This document shows positions 35,790 to 45,387 of a stretch of DNA of 64,000 nucleotides, one piece after another. A program made the position numbers and the translations under genes. Below the pieces are notes generated by a model. The model did no database searches. It saw only the letters and a list, made by a program, of their open reading frames with translations, and was not told the DNA's origin. Location of the stretch: NCBI GenBank assembly GCA_964484185.1, contig CAZAEQ010000021.1:1-64000 (forward strand). Reading direction: 5' to 3'. Source of the DNA: F1-120-MAGs238 sp964484185. Lineage in GTDB: Bacteria > Planctomycetota > Phycisphaerae > Phycisphaerales > UBA1924. Position 1 is the first letter of the stretch. Each line of letters begins with the position of its first letter.

Positions 35790-38101
35790 TCTGGTCCCTT
35801 GTACTTCTTCTTGGCACGTTTGCCTGCTTTAGTGCCGGGTGCGCCAGGTTTCGATGGAGCTGAACTGGACTTAGATTTTCCAGGCGCAGCCCCGATGTCG
35901 GATTTCTTCACTTTCGAGATCGGCAATCCGGTGCGTTCCCCATCATCTTTGAGTTTTTTGAGTTTCCGAAGTGAATCGCGAATACCCGCAGCCTTCTCAA
36001 ATTCGAGCTTGCTGGCAGAGTCCAGCATTTCAACTTCGAGAGATTGCAAAAGCTCGTTGGCATCAAACTCCTCTTCTTTAACACCAAAAGTTTCGCGTGC
36101 GGTGCGCCGAGCTTTGAGTTCGGTTTCCATGCCGCGGCGGATGGACTTTGCGATCGTCGTCGGTGTGATGTTGTTTGCAGCGTTGTATGCAAGCTGTTTC
36201 ACACGCCGCCGTTCGGTTTCTTCGATCGCGGCCTGCATGGCAGGAGTCATGGTGTCAGCATACATGATTACCTTGCCGCTGGAATTGCGAGCAGCGCGAC
36301 CCATCTGCTGAATCAGCGAAGTGGGGGACCGCAAAAAACCCTCTTTGTCGGCATCGAGGATGGCAACAAAAGAAACTTCGGGAAGGTCCAACCCTTCGCG
36401 AAGAAGATTGACGCCAACCAGGACATCAAAATCACCAGAGCGGAAATCGGTGAGAATCGTGACGCGTTCAAGCGTTTCGATTTCGGAGTGGAGGTAGCGG
36501 ACTTTCAAGCCGCGTTTGTCGAGATAATTGGTAAGGTCTTCGCACAGGCGTTTGGTAAGAGCAGTAACAATGACGCGTTCGTTCTTTGCAGCGCGAAGTT
36601 CGCATTGGGCCACAAGATCCTCGACCTGACCCTTCGCTGGTTTGACTTCGATGACCGGATCAAGCAGGCCGGTGGGGCGGATGATCTGTTCGGCAACTTC
36701 GCCGCCAGTTCGCTCAAGTTCGTAGGGTCCAGGAGTTGCAGAAACAAACATGATCTGCGGCACCATCGACTCAAATTCTTCGAACCGCAGCGGCCGATTG
36801 TCCATCGCGGCGGGGAGGCGGAAGCCGTGTTCGACAAGGACTGTCTTGCGACTGCGATCTCCAAAGTACATGGCGCGGATCTGCGGCAGCGTGACGTGGG
36901 ACTCATCGATGATGAGCAGCCAGTCGCGAAAGTTGGGGCGGGCCATCTTCGACGAAGTGGGAGATTCAAGCCCGGCGGTGCGATAGCCGAGTGACCCATC
37001 GACAAACCGTGCCGGATCAGTAAGCGGCGGAATGGTCGCGCCGACCGGCGGGGCAAAGTCAAAATAGTCAAGGAGTGTGTACGGCCGCTCTCCCGGCATG
37101 CGCCCATCAAAGTAGCGGGAATAGTTCTCGACCCCGTTGCAATACCCAACCTCATCGATCATCTCAAGGTCGTACTTGGTGCGAGCCAAAAGTCGCTGAG
37201 CCTCAAGAAGTTTGCCTTCAGAGCGCAGTTGAATGACCCGGGCATCAAGGTCTTTGCGGATCTGCTCAGTAATGGATTTGAGTTCGGTCTCCGGCATCAC
37301 GTAGTGGACAGCAGGGAAAAGAAAGAACTGTTTCTCATCGGCAAGCAGTTCGCCGGTGAGGGGCGAAATAAGTTCGAGGCGTTCGATGTCATCGCCGAAG
37401 AGCTCGATGCGGACGGCGAAGCGTTCATAGGCTGGGTATATCTCGATCGCGTCGCCGCGGATGCGGAACGTGCCGCGTTTGAAATCGACTTCCGCGCGGT
37501 TGTACTGCATCGCAGTAAGCGCAAGCAGAAACTCACGCCGATTGATCCGCGATCCTTTGGTAATGGTGAGAACTCGATTGCCGTAGGCCTCGGGCGAACC
37601 CAGACCAAAGATGCAAGAGACTGAGGCAACGACGATGGTGTCGCGGCGCGAAAGAATGCTGCTGGTAGCCGCAAGTCGCAACAGGTCCAACTCATCATTC
37701 CGGCTGGAATCTTTTTCGATATAGATATCCCGCTGCGGGATGTACGCTTCGGGCTGGTAATAGTCGTAAAAAGAGACGAAGTAGTTGACGCTGTTGGTCG
37801 GGAAGAATTCTTTGAGCTCTTCATAGAGCTGGGCGGCGAGTGTCTTGTTATGGCTGACAATCAGGACTGGTCGCCCCAGATTCCTGATGACGTTTGCCAT
37901 CGTGAAAGTTTTGCCGGTGCCGGTAGCGCCCAGCAGAACAGTGGCGGCGTTGCCCGCTTTGATGCCGGCGGTCAGCTTGGCGATCGCAGTAGGCTGATCG
38001 CCCATGGGCTCAAAGGGTGCGGAGATTTTGAATTCGTGGGCGATTGGGGAGCGTAGGTTGTTGCGTAGGTGAAAGCCGCGCGTCTTCCGACGCGCACCCA
38101 A
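35786..38101 (-). CDS. uvrB: Excinuclease ABC subunit B
   Basis: UvrB of 771 residues, the damage-verifying helicase of nucleotide excision repair. It has Walker A LLGATGTGKTF, the beta-hairpin region VSFYDYYQPEAYIP, motif II IIDESHVTLPQ, the late helicase motifs (GVNLLREGLDLPEV, QQMGRAARN) and a C-terminal UVR motif (LEFEKAAGIRDSLRKLKKL). A basic tail follows. Two oddities: an insert of about 45 residues (347-392) between LLDYF and LLIIDESH compared with E. coli, and a start without an ATG. The only start in frame upstream of FKISAPFEPMGDQPT is TTG 38101, which overlaps a palindrome at 38078-38095. Confidence 0.95.
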   Translation of the reverse strand: MGARRKTRGFHLRNNLRSPIAHEFKISAPFEPMGDQPTAIAKLTAGIKAGNAATVLLGATGTGKTFTMANVIRNLGRPVLIVSHNKTLAAQLYEELKEFFPTNSVNYFVSFYDYYQPEAYIPQRDIYIEKDSSRNDELDLLRLAATSSILSRRDTIVVASVSCIFGLGSPEAYGNRVLTITKGSRINRREFLLALTAMQYNRAEVDFKRGTFRIRGDAIEIYPAYERFAVRIELFGDDIERLELISPLTGELLADEKQFFLFPAVHYVMPETELKSITEQIRKDLDARVIQLRSEGKLLEAQRLLARTKYDLEMIDEVGYCNGVENYSRYFDGRMPGERPYTLLDYFDFAPPVGATIPPLTDPARFVDGSLGYRTAGLESPTSSKMARPNFRDWLLIIDESHVTLPQIRAMYFGDRSRKTVLVEHGFRLPAAMDNRPLRFEEFESMVPQIMFVSATPGPYELERTGGEVAEQIIRPTGLLDPVIEVKPAKGQVEDLVAQCELRAAKNERVIVTALTKRLCEDLTNYLDKRGLKVRYLHSEIETLERVTILTDFRSGDFDVLVGVNLLREGLDLPEVSFVAILDADKEGFLRSPTSLIQQMGRAARNSSGKVIMYADTMTPAMQAAIEETERRRVKQLAYNAANNITPTTIAKSIRRGMETELKARRTARETFGVKEEEFDANELLQSLEVEMLDSASKLEFEKAAGIRDSLRKLKKLKDDGERTGLPISKVKKSDIGAAPGKSKSSSAPSKPGAPGTKAGKRAKKKYKGPE
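38078..38095. repeat. Short palindrome at the uvrB start
   Basis: GCGCGTC and GACGCGC pair over 7 bp with a 4-base loop. It falls within the first eight codons of uvrB and looks like a REP-type element. Confidence 0.6.
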
Positions 38102-38128
38102 AACCTGTCGAGCGGTCTGAAGTTAGTT

Positions 38129-39532
38129 TCAGCATCCGCTGCTGTAGGCATCGGCGTAGTCAAGATAGTCGAAAAAATCGAGGTTGCCATCGAGGTTGAA
38201 GTCTGCGGCGGGGATGTTAGCGCTGAATGCGTCGACGAAGTCGTGAAGATCGAGAAAGTTGACCTGGTAGTCGGAGTTGAAGTCAGCGAGGCAAATGTCG
38301 CGAACGCCAATGATAGCACGTACGGCGGGTCCGCCGATGCAGGGTGCCATACTCACCTGAACATAGATCATTCCATCATCGCCAATGTCAAGACTAGAGC
38401 CGGGGTAGCTTGCCTCGAAAGCGCCAATGACGTAATCACAAAGTCCATCGTTGTTTACGTCAAGTTCGCTACCGTTGAACAGTAGCTCACGGGCACGCGT
38501 TCTGAAGTTTGTTGCCGGCCCTGCTACGAGCATGACTGAGCCGATGGACGGACCACTACTTCCGAAGACAAATCCGATTCGATTGCGATTGTTGATGCTG
38601 AGAGCGCCGACAGTCCCTCCTAGTCGATGAGCGCCAAATGTCTGATTCTCTCTCGCGATCACTGTATTTTTGTAAACCACAATTTCGTCATTGATCGTAG
38701 AAATATTGGTGTCGCCAGCGATCACCCAGTTGCCAGCATTATTAATGCCAGTTGTTCGAAAGGTCATCCAGATCTCGCCCGTTGAACCAACAATTGCGAA
38801 ACCTTGCCTGGCGACTATGGAATCGCTACTGGACAAATACATGAACTCGCCAACAAGCGTGGATTCCGTGGTACTGAGTTTGTGAATCCGATGCTCGCCA
38901 TTTGAGGAAATATCGAATGTGGAAGTGGGGTTGGCAAGTGGGGCGGTCGTCAAGCCGCCGTAGACGTTTCCGCCGAGAATAAGCGTTTCAAAAACGGGGG
39001 CGGACGGGTTTGCCACTCGAAAGTAGCCGTGATTGGTGATGGGGCCAGTCCGGGAATTGCAAATAGTCACTCCCCATATGACCGAGCCAACATCAGTCAT
39101 TCTCGGATAGAAATTACCGCCGGAGAATTTGCCGGGCATGTGAGGAATTGGACTTTGGTCGGAGAGAAGATTTCCGGAGTCAGTCCAGATCGAGCGACCC
39201 TGCGTGGTCATGGGGCCGTAGACGAAATGGCCGGAATTGGAGGACCCCATTGAGCTCTCGATACCCACAAAACGCGGGGTACCTGAAGTTGGGCTGTACC
39301 AAGCAACACCATTGTTAATCCACACGAAATCGCCAGCGTCTGAACTGCCCGTAAAGCCAATTTCCCCGAGACCATTCGTAAAGGGGGCATTCACTCTCAC
39401 ACAAATACGACCGTTCGTACCGGGAAGCGCCTGCCCCTCAGCGATGATCAAGCGTACTGGAACGACGGCCATGGCAATGTCTGCGCTCATGACCATTGAG
39501 ATGACAGAAACAGTAATTGCATCGATTCGCAC
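38129..39532 (-). CDS. Secreted GC-type dockerin protein
   Basis: A 467-residue exported protein of a family shared with the next gene. A signal-like N-terminus (IAMAVVPV) is followed by a body with paired strands of the choice-of-anchor type (GQALPGTNGRICVRVN, GEIGFTGSSDAGDFVWIN) and a segment LDVNNDGLCDYVIGAFEAS. It ends with a dockerin: loops NSDYQVNFLDLHDFVDAF and NLDGNLDFFDYLDYADAY, ending SGC. The start is a GTG with GGA upstream. It lies downstream of a paralogue in the same direction, 243 bases apart. The function is unknown. Confidence 0.8.
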   Translation of the reverse strand: MRIDAITVSVISMVMSADIAMAVVPVRLIIAEGQALPGTNGRICVRVNAPFTNGLGEIGFTGSSDAGDFVWINNGVAWYSPTSGTPRFVGIESSMGSSNSGHFVYGPMTTQGRSIWTDSGNLLSDQSPIPHMPGKFSGGNFYPRMTDVGSVIWGVTICNSRTGPITNHGYFRVANPSAPVFETLILGGNVYGGLTTAPLANPTSTFDISSNGEHRIHKLSTTESTLVGEFMYLSSSDSIVARQGFAIVGSTGEIWMTFRTTGINNAGNWVIAGDTNISTINDEIVVYKNTVIARENQTFGAHRLGGTVGALSINNRNRIGFVFGSSGPSIGSVMLVAGPATNFRTRARELLFNGSELDVNNDGLCDYVIGAFEASYPGSSLDIGDDGMIYVQVSMAPCIGGPAVRAIIGVRDICLADFNSDYQVNFLDLHDFVDAFSANIPAADFNLDGNLDFFDYLDYADAYSSGC

Positions 39533-39775
39533 GATTGCTGTCCAATGCTGTCGAAGGTATCCGCCAGAATCACGTGATTATTGGGCGGCTATTGGTGACA
39601 GGAATGAGAGATTAATTCAATTGCTTGTGTAAATCAAGGTAATTTTGTCACACGCGACGAGAATTTAAGACTGTGATTTGATCGTATTCGTGCATGGAAA
39701 AGCCGCGGCGAAGCCGGAGATGGGCTTAGCCGCAGTGGAAATAAGTCTCCCATGAGAATTCGAATGTTTTGCGGA

Positions 39776-41188
39776 TCAGCAGGGTGAGCTGAAAGCATCG
39801 ACAAAGTCGAGGTAATCAAAGAAGTCGATGACGCCGTCGAGGTTGAAATCGGCAGAAGCGAGGTTTGCGGAGAATGCATCGACGAAGTCCAGGTAGTCGA
39901 AGAAGTCAACGACACCATCGCTGTTGAAGTCAGCGAGGCAGACATCGCGGACGCCGATGATGGCTTCGACGGCTGTGCCGCCGGCGCAGGGGGTCATGGA
40001 GACCTGGACGTAGACCATTCCGTCATCGCCCAGGTCGAGCCCGGGAGCGATGGTGTTGCTTGCTTCGAAGTCTGTGATTGCATAATCGCAGACATTGTCG
40101 TTATCTACATCGATCTGGCTTCCAACCGAGAGAAGCACATGTGCGTCGCCGATGAAGCTGGCTGCGGGACCGGCGACGAGTGAACTGGGGCTTCCGGTGC
40201 CGCCAGCGCAAATGAATGCGACGCGATTGCGGTTATTGATGCTGATGGCATCGACAGCTCCCATCATTGTTGACCCGCCGATTGACATGCCTTCACGCAT
40301 GATAATGGTGTTGTTGAAGACGATGATTTCGTCGCTGGTCGTGGCGCTGTTGGTGTCGGCGGCAATGACCCAGTTGCCGGAGTTATTGACTCCGGGAATA
40401 CGGAAAGTTGTATAGAGCTCTGTCACAAGAGCCGGAGTCTGGGACCCCTCGCGCGCAATGACGCGATCGGTGGATGAGTGGTACATGAAGCTGTCGGCGG
40501 TCGTTGCGCCGGTAGCGGTGAGGTTGTGAACGCGGTGGTTGCCGTTCCCGGAGACGTCGTATGCGAAGTTGGTAGCGGCGGTGGTGATTGTGAGACCGCC
40601 GTAGACCTGGCCGCCGAGAATGAGAAGTTGGAAGACTGGTGCGCTGGGATCATTCGCGCGGAGGAAGCCGCGGTTGGTGGTCGTGCCACCGATCGCATCG
40701 CGGAAGCCGGCGGGCCAGATCGCTGCGCCTGAATCTGTCATGCGGGGGCGCGAGTTGTACGAGGAGAACTTGCCCGGAAGAATCGAATTGAGAGAGTCAT
40801 CTTCTGTGAGGAGCATGCCAGCCTGGGTCCAGACGCTATCGCCTGCAGGTGCTGCGGCGGTGGGGCTGTAGATAAAGCCTCCTGCGTCAGAGACGCCCAT
40901 GGTTCCTTCGGTGCCAGTGAGAGTGTGGGTGGTGGCACTGGAGTTCAGCCAGACGACGCCGGTGTCGTACCAGACAAAATTTCCGCCGCCACCGATGGCG
41001 GCTCCGGTGAAACCGACTTTGCCGAGGCTGTTCACATATGGGTCGTTCAGGGCGCCGCAGGTTGAACCGGAGATACCGCCCGGGAGCGGCATTCCCTGGG
41101 CGATGACGAGTTGGGCCTTTACCTGCGCGTTGGCAAGGCCGGCGCAGGCCGCAAGAAGGGCGACGGTGAGGATAATTTGATTACGCAC
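39776..41188 (-). CDS. Secreted GC-type dockerin protein
   Basis: A 470-residue paralogue of the product of 38129-39532, alike throughout (KAQLVIAQGMPLPGG, GKVGFTGAAIGGGGNFVW, IDVDNDNVCDYAITDFEAS), with a signal peptide ending at AGLANAQ. Its dockerin loops are NSDGVVDFFDYLDFVDAF and NLDGVIDFFDYLDFVDAF, ending SPC instead of the usual GC. I chose GTG 41188, which has AGGAG at a spacing of 8; a longer ATG frame from 41233 has no such site. Confidence 0.82.
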   Translation of the reverse strand: MRNQIILTVALLAACAGLANAQVKAQLVIAQGMPLPGGISGSTCGALNDPYVNSLGKVGFTGAAIGGGGNFVWYDTGVVWLNSSATTHTLTGTEGTMGVSDAGGFIYSPTAAAPAGDSVWTQAGMLLTEDDSLNSILPGKFSSYNSRPRMTDSGAAIWPAGFRDAIGGTTTNRGFLRANDPSAPVFQLLILGGQVYGGLTITTAATNFAYDVSGNGNHRVHNLTATGATTADSFMYHSSTDRVIAREGSQTPALVTELYTTFRIPGVNNSGNWVIAADTNSATTSDEIIVFNNTIIMREGMSIGGSTMMGAVDAISINNRNRVAFICAGGTGSPSSLVAGPAASFIGDAHVLLSVGSQIDVDNDNVCDYAITDFEASNTIAPGLDLGDDGMVYVQVSMTPCAGGTAVEAIIGVRDVCLADFNSDGVVDFFDYLDFVDAFSANLASADFNLDGVIDFFDYLDFVDAFSSPC

Positions 41189-41379
41189 GGAAACACTCCT
41201 GCTTATTTTCGAAGCGAGAAATCCAACCTGCAAAGGGGAGCCACGCGACTACACGCTTTGACACAGACGGATGGGAATCAGAGTAACGCAAGCACATCAA
41301 TTTCACAAGCAAAAACTTCAGGAGTTTACAGGAAAGCCGCCTTAAAGCACAGGAAACGGGTTCTGGGGCGCAACACGGC

Positions 41380-41408
41380 TTGACAATCTGGAGAGTTTGG
41401 GTCATACT
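41380..41408 (+). promoter_or_regulatory. Sigma-70 promoter of the MgtC-like gene, probably leaderless
   Basis: TTGACA at 41380-41385, a spacer of exactly 17, and CATACT at 41403-41408. Six bases separate the -10 box from the ATG at 41415, so transcription should begin at or next to the start codon. Confidence 0.75.
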
Positions 41409-41414
41409 CGCCGA

Positions 41415-42017
41415 ATGGTTCATATGTCAGATGGTGAGATTTTTGTGCGGGTTGCCGGCGCGTTGCTGTGTGGCGCTCTGGTGGGTATCGAGCGCGAGCG
41501 GAAAAACCGGCCAGCGGGTTTTCGCACGATGATTTTGATTTCGCTTGGAAGCTGCGGCTTTATTCTTTTGACACTTGAAGCGGTTGCGACGGTCAATGAA
41601 ACCGTGATCAAGAGTTGGCCCGCGGGGACACCTTTGCCTGGGCAAGCGGAGATCAGTCGCGCGATTCAAGGGTTGATGGGCGGGATCGGATTTCTGGGCG
41701 CGGGCGCGGTGATTCAGAACAAGCGGGCGGTCCGAGGCTTGACTACTGCGGCGGCGGTATGGGTGGTTGCCGCCCTTGGTGCAGCGTGCGGGATGGGGGC
41801 GTATCGGCTGGCGATGATACTGGGCGGGGCCACGCTGTTTACGCTGGTCATTCTTGATTACGTAGAGAATCGGTTTTTCCCTGAGCCTGTTGATTTTGAG
41901 AATGGAAAAAAGAATGGGAAAGCGGATTCGTCACACGATGCAAGGCGGATTGAGGTAGTGTCAGATGATGGATACGGGCCTGCGCGACTGCGGGGCGAAG
42001 ATGGGCCAGGGCATTAG
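41415..42017 (+). CDS. MgtC/SapB family membrane protein
   Basis: A 200-residue membrane protein of the MgtC family. Conserved blocks: ALLCGALVGIERERKNRPAG, FRTMILISLGSCGFIL, IQGLMGGIGFLGAGAVI and VRGLTTAAAVWVVAALGAACG, spanning four to five helices. MgtC proteins help survival under low magnesium, in part by acting on the ATP synthase. Three ATG or TTG starts are close together; the promoter position favours ATG 41415, which would make a leaderless mRNA. The C-terminal cytoplasmic tail is short, without the larger ACT-like domain of some MgtC proteins. Confidence 0.88.
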   Translation: MVHMSDGEIFVRVAGALLCGALVGIERERKNRPAGFRTMILISLGSCGFILLTLEAVATVNETVIKSWPAGTPLPGQAEISRAIQGLMGGIGFLGAGAVIQNKRAVRGLTTAAAVWVVAALGAACGMGAYRLAMILGGATLFTLVILDYVENRFFPEPVDFENGKKNGKADSSHDARRIEVVSDDGYGPARLRGEDGPGH

Positions 42018-42021
42018 CAGC

Positions 42022-43521
42022 TTACTTGGCCACGAGCGGGAGGGAGAGGTCAATTATTTTTTTGCCGCGGCGCAGGGTGAATGCGGTCTGGTCGCCGGGC
42101 TGGCACTGCGAGAGCAGACGGACGAGTTCTGGGATTTCGCGGACGGGGCGATGGTTGAAGGTGAGCAGGACGTCGCCGGACTTGAAGAGTGGGTGGCCGT
42201 ACGCAAAAGAGATAACTGGACCCTCGCCGTTACCTGCGGACACTTCGACGCCCATGGATGCGCCGCCATCCGGAACGTTTTCGTTGATTTCATTGAGTGA
42301 GCGAATATATTTTTTATAATCTTGCTCAGCTTCGGGTTCGCTCAGTTGCAGGGCAAGGCGGAGGGCGGTGAACGCGGAGGTGTCTTCTCCGTAGTGCTCG
42401 CAATAAGCCTGATACCAGCCTTTGAGTTTATTTTTGGAGTTGAGGTACATGAAGAATGTGCGGGCCTGGGCATAGGTTGCCAGGGGACGGTTGGAAGAGA
42501 ATTCCTGATCGGTCATCGTTGAAAGCTGGCGGATCGTGAGAGCTTTTTTGTTGCGTTCGAGGCGGATGACGGCGTTGGTGCGCCAGGAATGTGCGGGAGT
42601 GATTGTTCCGGTCGCGAGATCGCCAGTGAGGTCGTAGTCCTCGGCGAGGCAGCACATTCCTTCCTGGAGCCAGAGCGGGTAGGTCTGGCCGCGGCGAGTC
42701 ATGTCGCGCCAGTGGAGGGTGTGCATGAATTCATGGCGGAGGGTTGAGCCAAGGTCTTGAGCGACGAGGCGTTTTTGTTCGTGGTTGTATTCGCCGCCGA
42801 TGGTGGCGATACTGCCGGGCGCGGGCGGGCCATAAGTTTCAGTGAGCCACTGGTTGAAGTTCTGTTTATTGGGAAGAATGAGCAAAACCCAGGGGTCGAG
42901 CGCGAGTTCAGAAGGCTTGCTGAGATTGGGGAAGATGTTGGTGGTGGCCCAGCGTGCGATGGCCGCGAGTTCGGTCTTGCTGACATTGACGGAGTTGGCA
43001 TCGAAGGTTGAGATGTAGGCGATTTTCAGATCTTCATCGCGGATGGGTTGAGCTTTGGGGACGTATTTCTGATAGCGGGTGATGGTGCGGGCGAGATTGG
43101 CCTCGAGGACTGCTGTCCAGTCTTTAAAGATGGCTTGAATTTCGGGGGCGGGCACCGTGGCGGCGAGGTAGGGGTCGCGCTTCATGCGGCGAATGTCGTC
43201 GTAGCCATTGTTGATGGCGGCGACGAGCGCTTCGATGCAGATGGAGGGATCGCGGCGCTGGGCACCCAGTGAGCATGCGAGGTTGTAGCTTGCGATTGGG
43301 TCTTCGGGCCAGATTTCGAGCTGGGCGCGGAAGAGGGCTTCGGCGCCCTCCTGGGAGCCTTTGCGGAATTGCTCTTCGTTTTCGCGGGCAAGAACCGCGT
43401 ATTTTTCGCGGCGTTGTTTTTCGGTGAGGGGTGGGGCACCAAGGGCGCTGCTGGCGCAGAGAAGAGTGATCCAGGAAGCTGCGAGAAGGCGGGCCAGAGA
43501 GTTGGCGGAATAGTTGGTCAT
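42022..43521 (-). CDS. Exported gluzincin-type zinc peptidase with PDZ domain
   Basis: A 499-residue protein with a signal peptide (about 1-28). The mid region has the zinc motif HEFMH at 263-267, in a context RHEFMHTLHWRDMTRRG, and the third ligand probably Glu287 in WLQEGMCCLAEDYD. This is a gluzincin-like DUF1570-type peptidase common in planctomycetes. An N-terminal TPR-like helical part (GAEALFRAQLEIWPEDPIAS) precedes it, and a PDZ domain is at about 420-499 (GDVLLTFNHRPVREI, LVRLLSQCQPGD). It ends four bases from the convergent MgtC-like gene. The substrate is unknown. Confidence 0.8.
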   Translation of the reverse strand: MTNYSANSLARLLAASWITLLCASSALGAPPLTEKQRREKYAVLARENEEQFRKGSQEGAEALFRAQLEIWPEDPIASYNLACSLGAQRRDPSICIEALVAAINNGYDDIRRMKRDPYLAATVPAPEIQAIFKDWTAVLEANLARTITRYQKYVPKAQPIRDEDLKIAYISTFDANSVNVSKTELAAIARWATTNIFPNLSKPSELALDPWVLLILPNKQNFNQWLTETYGPPAPGSIATIGGEYNHEQKRLVAQDLGSTLRHEFMHTLHWRDMTRRGQTYPLWLQEGMCCLAEDYDLTGDLATGTITPAHSWRTNAVIRLERNKKALTIRQLSTMTDQEFSSNRPLATYAQARTFFMYLNSKNKLKGWYQAYCEHYGEDTSAFTALRLALQLSEPEAEQDYKKYIRSLNEINENVPDGGASMGVEVSAGNGEGPVISFAYGHPLFKSGDVLLTFNHRPVREIPELVRLLSQCQPGDQTAFTLRRGKKIIDLSLPLVAK

Positions 43522-43592
43522 GCGAGAATTGAGTTTAGGTGTATACGCATCGGATGAATAGGCGTTCCAGGATGCGAATGTTGGCAGTCAAT

Positions 43593-45245
43593 TCAGCGGG
43601 GGAACCCGATATTTTGCTGCGATGATGGCGTTGGCGCGGCTCGGCCTGGGATCCGCGCGTACACATCGTCGCGCTCCCAGCGAGCGTGGGGCATAAAGAC
43701 CCAGTCCTTGTTGAATTCCTTGGGACTCAGGCGTTTGGCGAATCCACTGAGAAGAGAGCGTTCGGTAGAGCGGACGCCGCCATTATCGATCAGGTCGCTG
43801 CCAATGGTGTAGAGCAAGGGCCTGTGGTCCTCGATCCTGTACTTCAGCGGCTTGCCGTCCCAGAGGTCAATGGGGAGTGCGGGCAGCAATGTGGGGACAA
43901 GGGCGTCGAGAGTTGTGGGATAGTGGCCGCTGCGGCGGCGGAATATCTCTAGTGCGAGTGCGGTGAGGGTGGCATCCCGATCAAGCGTTGCATCTTCACA
44001 GGCCTTGATGGACCAGCGGAAAAACGACCAAGAGCTGTGGTGATCGCATTGGGTCCAGAGCGTCGCATGATAGAGGTATGTATCGAGCTTCGTAGGCTCG
44101 AGATCGACCGTTCGCTCCCAGCGCGGCACGCGTTCCTGCTCTCTTGCTTCGACGAGCAGTTCATGGACGGCTTCAGACATCTGGTTGCGGCTTGCGATGA
44201 ATACCGGAGCGATGGGCGCGAGTAGTGTGTGGAAGAATGTCGGCGGACGGTTGCGATCGCTGTACACACCAGCGACAAAATCCGGAAGAGATTCGAGGCC
44301 CTCACGCGTGAGATAGCCGTGCGGATCGCTGGAATAGGCGCGTTGCAGCCAGTCCTCAATGTACGCGCTCGAGGATTCATAGTCCGGGTGCATCGGGTCG
44401 TCAGCTGCGCAGCGCAGGCTAAGCATGAGATCGGTCAGCTGTGACTCACTCAGGGCATCGGGATACACCGTGAGAATCCGGCGAATCTCTTCGGTGGCAT
44501 TGCGGAGTATGTCGAATTGCACAGAATCAGAGTAGCAAAAGCGTTCCAGACCAAGCTGGCGGGACAGGTTGAGCATCGCGCGGAGGTCTCGGCAGCAGCG
44601 CTCGGTGTCTCCGGTGTCGATGGCCACGCGTGCATCGATTAGGAGCGACCGATTCGCGACTCTGCACCAGCTCAGGTGTGAGATTGAAAAGAGTTTATTG
44701 AGCGCAGGATTGCTGGAGCCCGGATTCAGTGTCGCCGATGGGTCTTTTGATCTGGTGATCTGTTCGAATACGACCGGATCATCACCATCGGTGACCACAG
44801 CGCCGATGGTGGGCAGTTCCGCGGCCCGTCGCAGGCTTTCAATTTCTGATGCGTAGTTGATGCAATACTGCTTTGCCTCTTCCCACGCTGGTTCTTCCGG
44901 GACTGCATATGGGAACACTCTGCTGAGGTGTGGAAACTTCTCACTGTCGTAGACGTTGAGCTTGTAGAGCAGTACGTAGAACGCTCGATAGGTTTCAAAA
45001 GCTCGCTCCGAAGGCGGCGATGTGTCGCGGTCGGCAAATTCTTTGGTGTAGTTGCGCGTCAGGGTGGGCCGGACTGTGTAGTAGCGAGCACTGAGCACGC
45101 CATAGCCGACTAGAAGGAATAGCACAAGGAAACCGAGGCCGCGACGTACGCGACGACCGATGCTCCGAACGTGCGGCGGTTGCAGGTTCGAAGCGCTGTT
45201 TGCTCCAACATTGGAGTCTGAGATTTGCCGGGCTGATTCGTTCAT
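43593..45245 (-). CDS. Membrane-anchored protein, paralogue of the 45388 gene product
   Basis: A 550-residue protein with one membrane helix near residues 36-50 (LGFLVLFLLVGYGVL) and a large soluble region predicted outside. Conserved points with the neighbour: ARYYTVRP/ARNYSKE-like start of the domain, DDPVVFEQ, DTERCCRDLRAMLNLS, and a C-terminal module LALEIFRRRSGHYPTTLDAL followed by LPIDLWDGKPLKYR. That last module resembles the pseudopilin-like GxYP segment of planctomycete proteins. No enzyme motif was seen. It lies downstream of the PadR-controlled gene but a terminator separates the two. Confidence 0.65.
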   Translation of the reverse strand: MNESARQISDSNVGANSASNLQPPHVRSIGRRVRRGLGFLVLFLLVGYGVLSARYYTVRPTLTRNYTKEFADRDTSPPSERAFETYRAFYVLLYKLNVYDSEKFPHLSRVFPYAVPEEPAWEEAKQYCINYASEIESLRRAAELPTIGAVVTDGDDPVVFEQITRSKDPSATLNPGSSNPALNKLFSISHLSWCRVANRSLLIDARVAIDTGDTERCCRDLRAMLNLSRQLGLERFCYSDSVQFDILRNATEEIRRILTVYPDALSESQLTDLMLSLRCAADDPMHPDYESSSAYIEDWLQRAYSSDPHGYLTREGLESLPDFVAGVYSDRNRPPTFFHTLLAPIAPVFIASRNQMSEAVHELLVEAREQERVPRWERTVDLEPTKLDTYLYHATLWTQCDHHSSWSFFRWSIKACEDATLDRDATLTALALEIFRRRSGHYPTTLDALVPTLLPALPIDLWDGKPLKYRIEDHRPLLYTIGSDLIDNGGVRSTERSLLSGFAKRLSPKEFNKDWVFMPHARWERDDVYARIPGRAAPTPSSQQNIGFPR

Positions 45246-45331
45246 GAAGTGAAACTTGCATGCATTGACAGGCGGGAAGGGCTCGTGAGATCAGAGAGTG
45301 TACAAGTTTGACGCGGTCCCGGGTTCAAAAG

Positions 45332-45356
45332 TATAAAAACCCGCAGGTGCGGGTTT
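45332..45356 (-). terminator. Rho-independent terminator
   Basis: An 8-bp stem (AAACCCGC/GCGGGTTT) with a 4-base loop, followed on the minus strand by TTTTTATAC. It lies 32 bases after the gene ending at 45388. Confidence 0.8.
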
Positions 45357-45387
45357 GGGGGTAACTGTGAATTGTGATGCCGATTGA

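Noticed and set aside
39650..39775. Candidate terminator (GC-rich arms near AGCCGCGG) after the 39776 gene
   Set aside because: Arms pair poorly without bulges and are not followed by a T run close enough.
45300..45330. tRNA-like T-loop (GGTTCAAAA)
   Set aside because: No acceptor, D or anticodon arms could be drawn around it.
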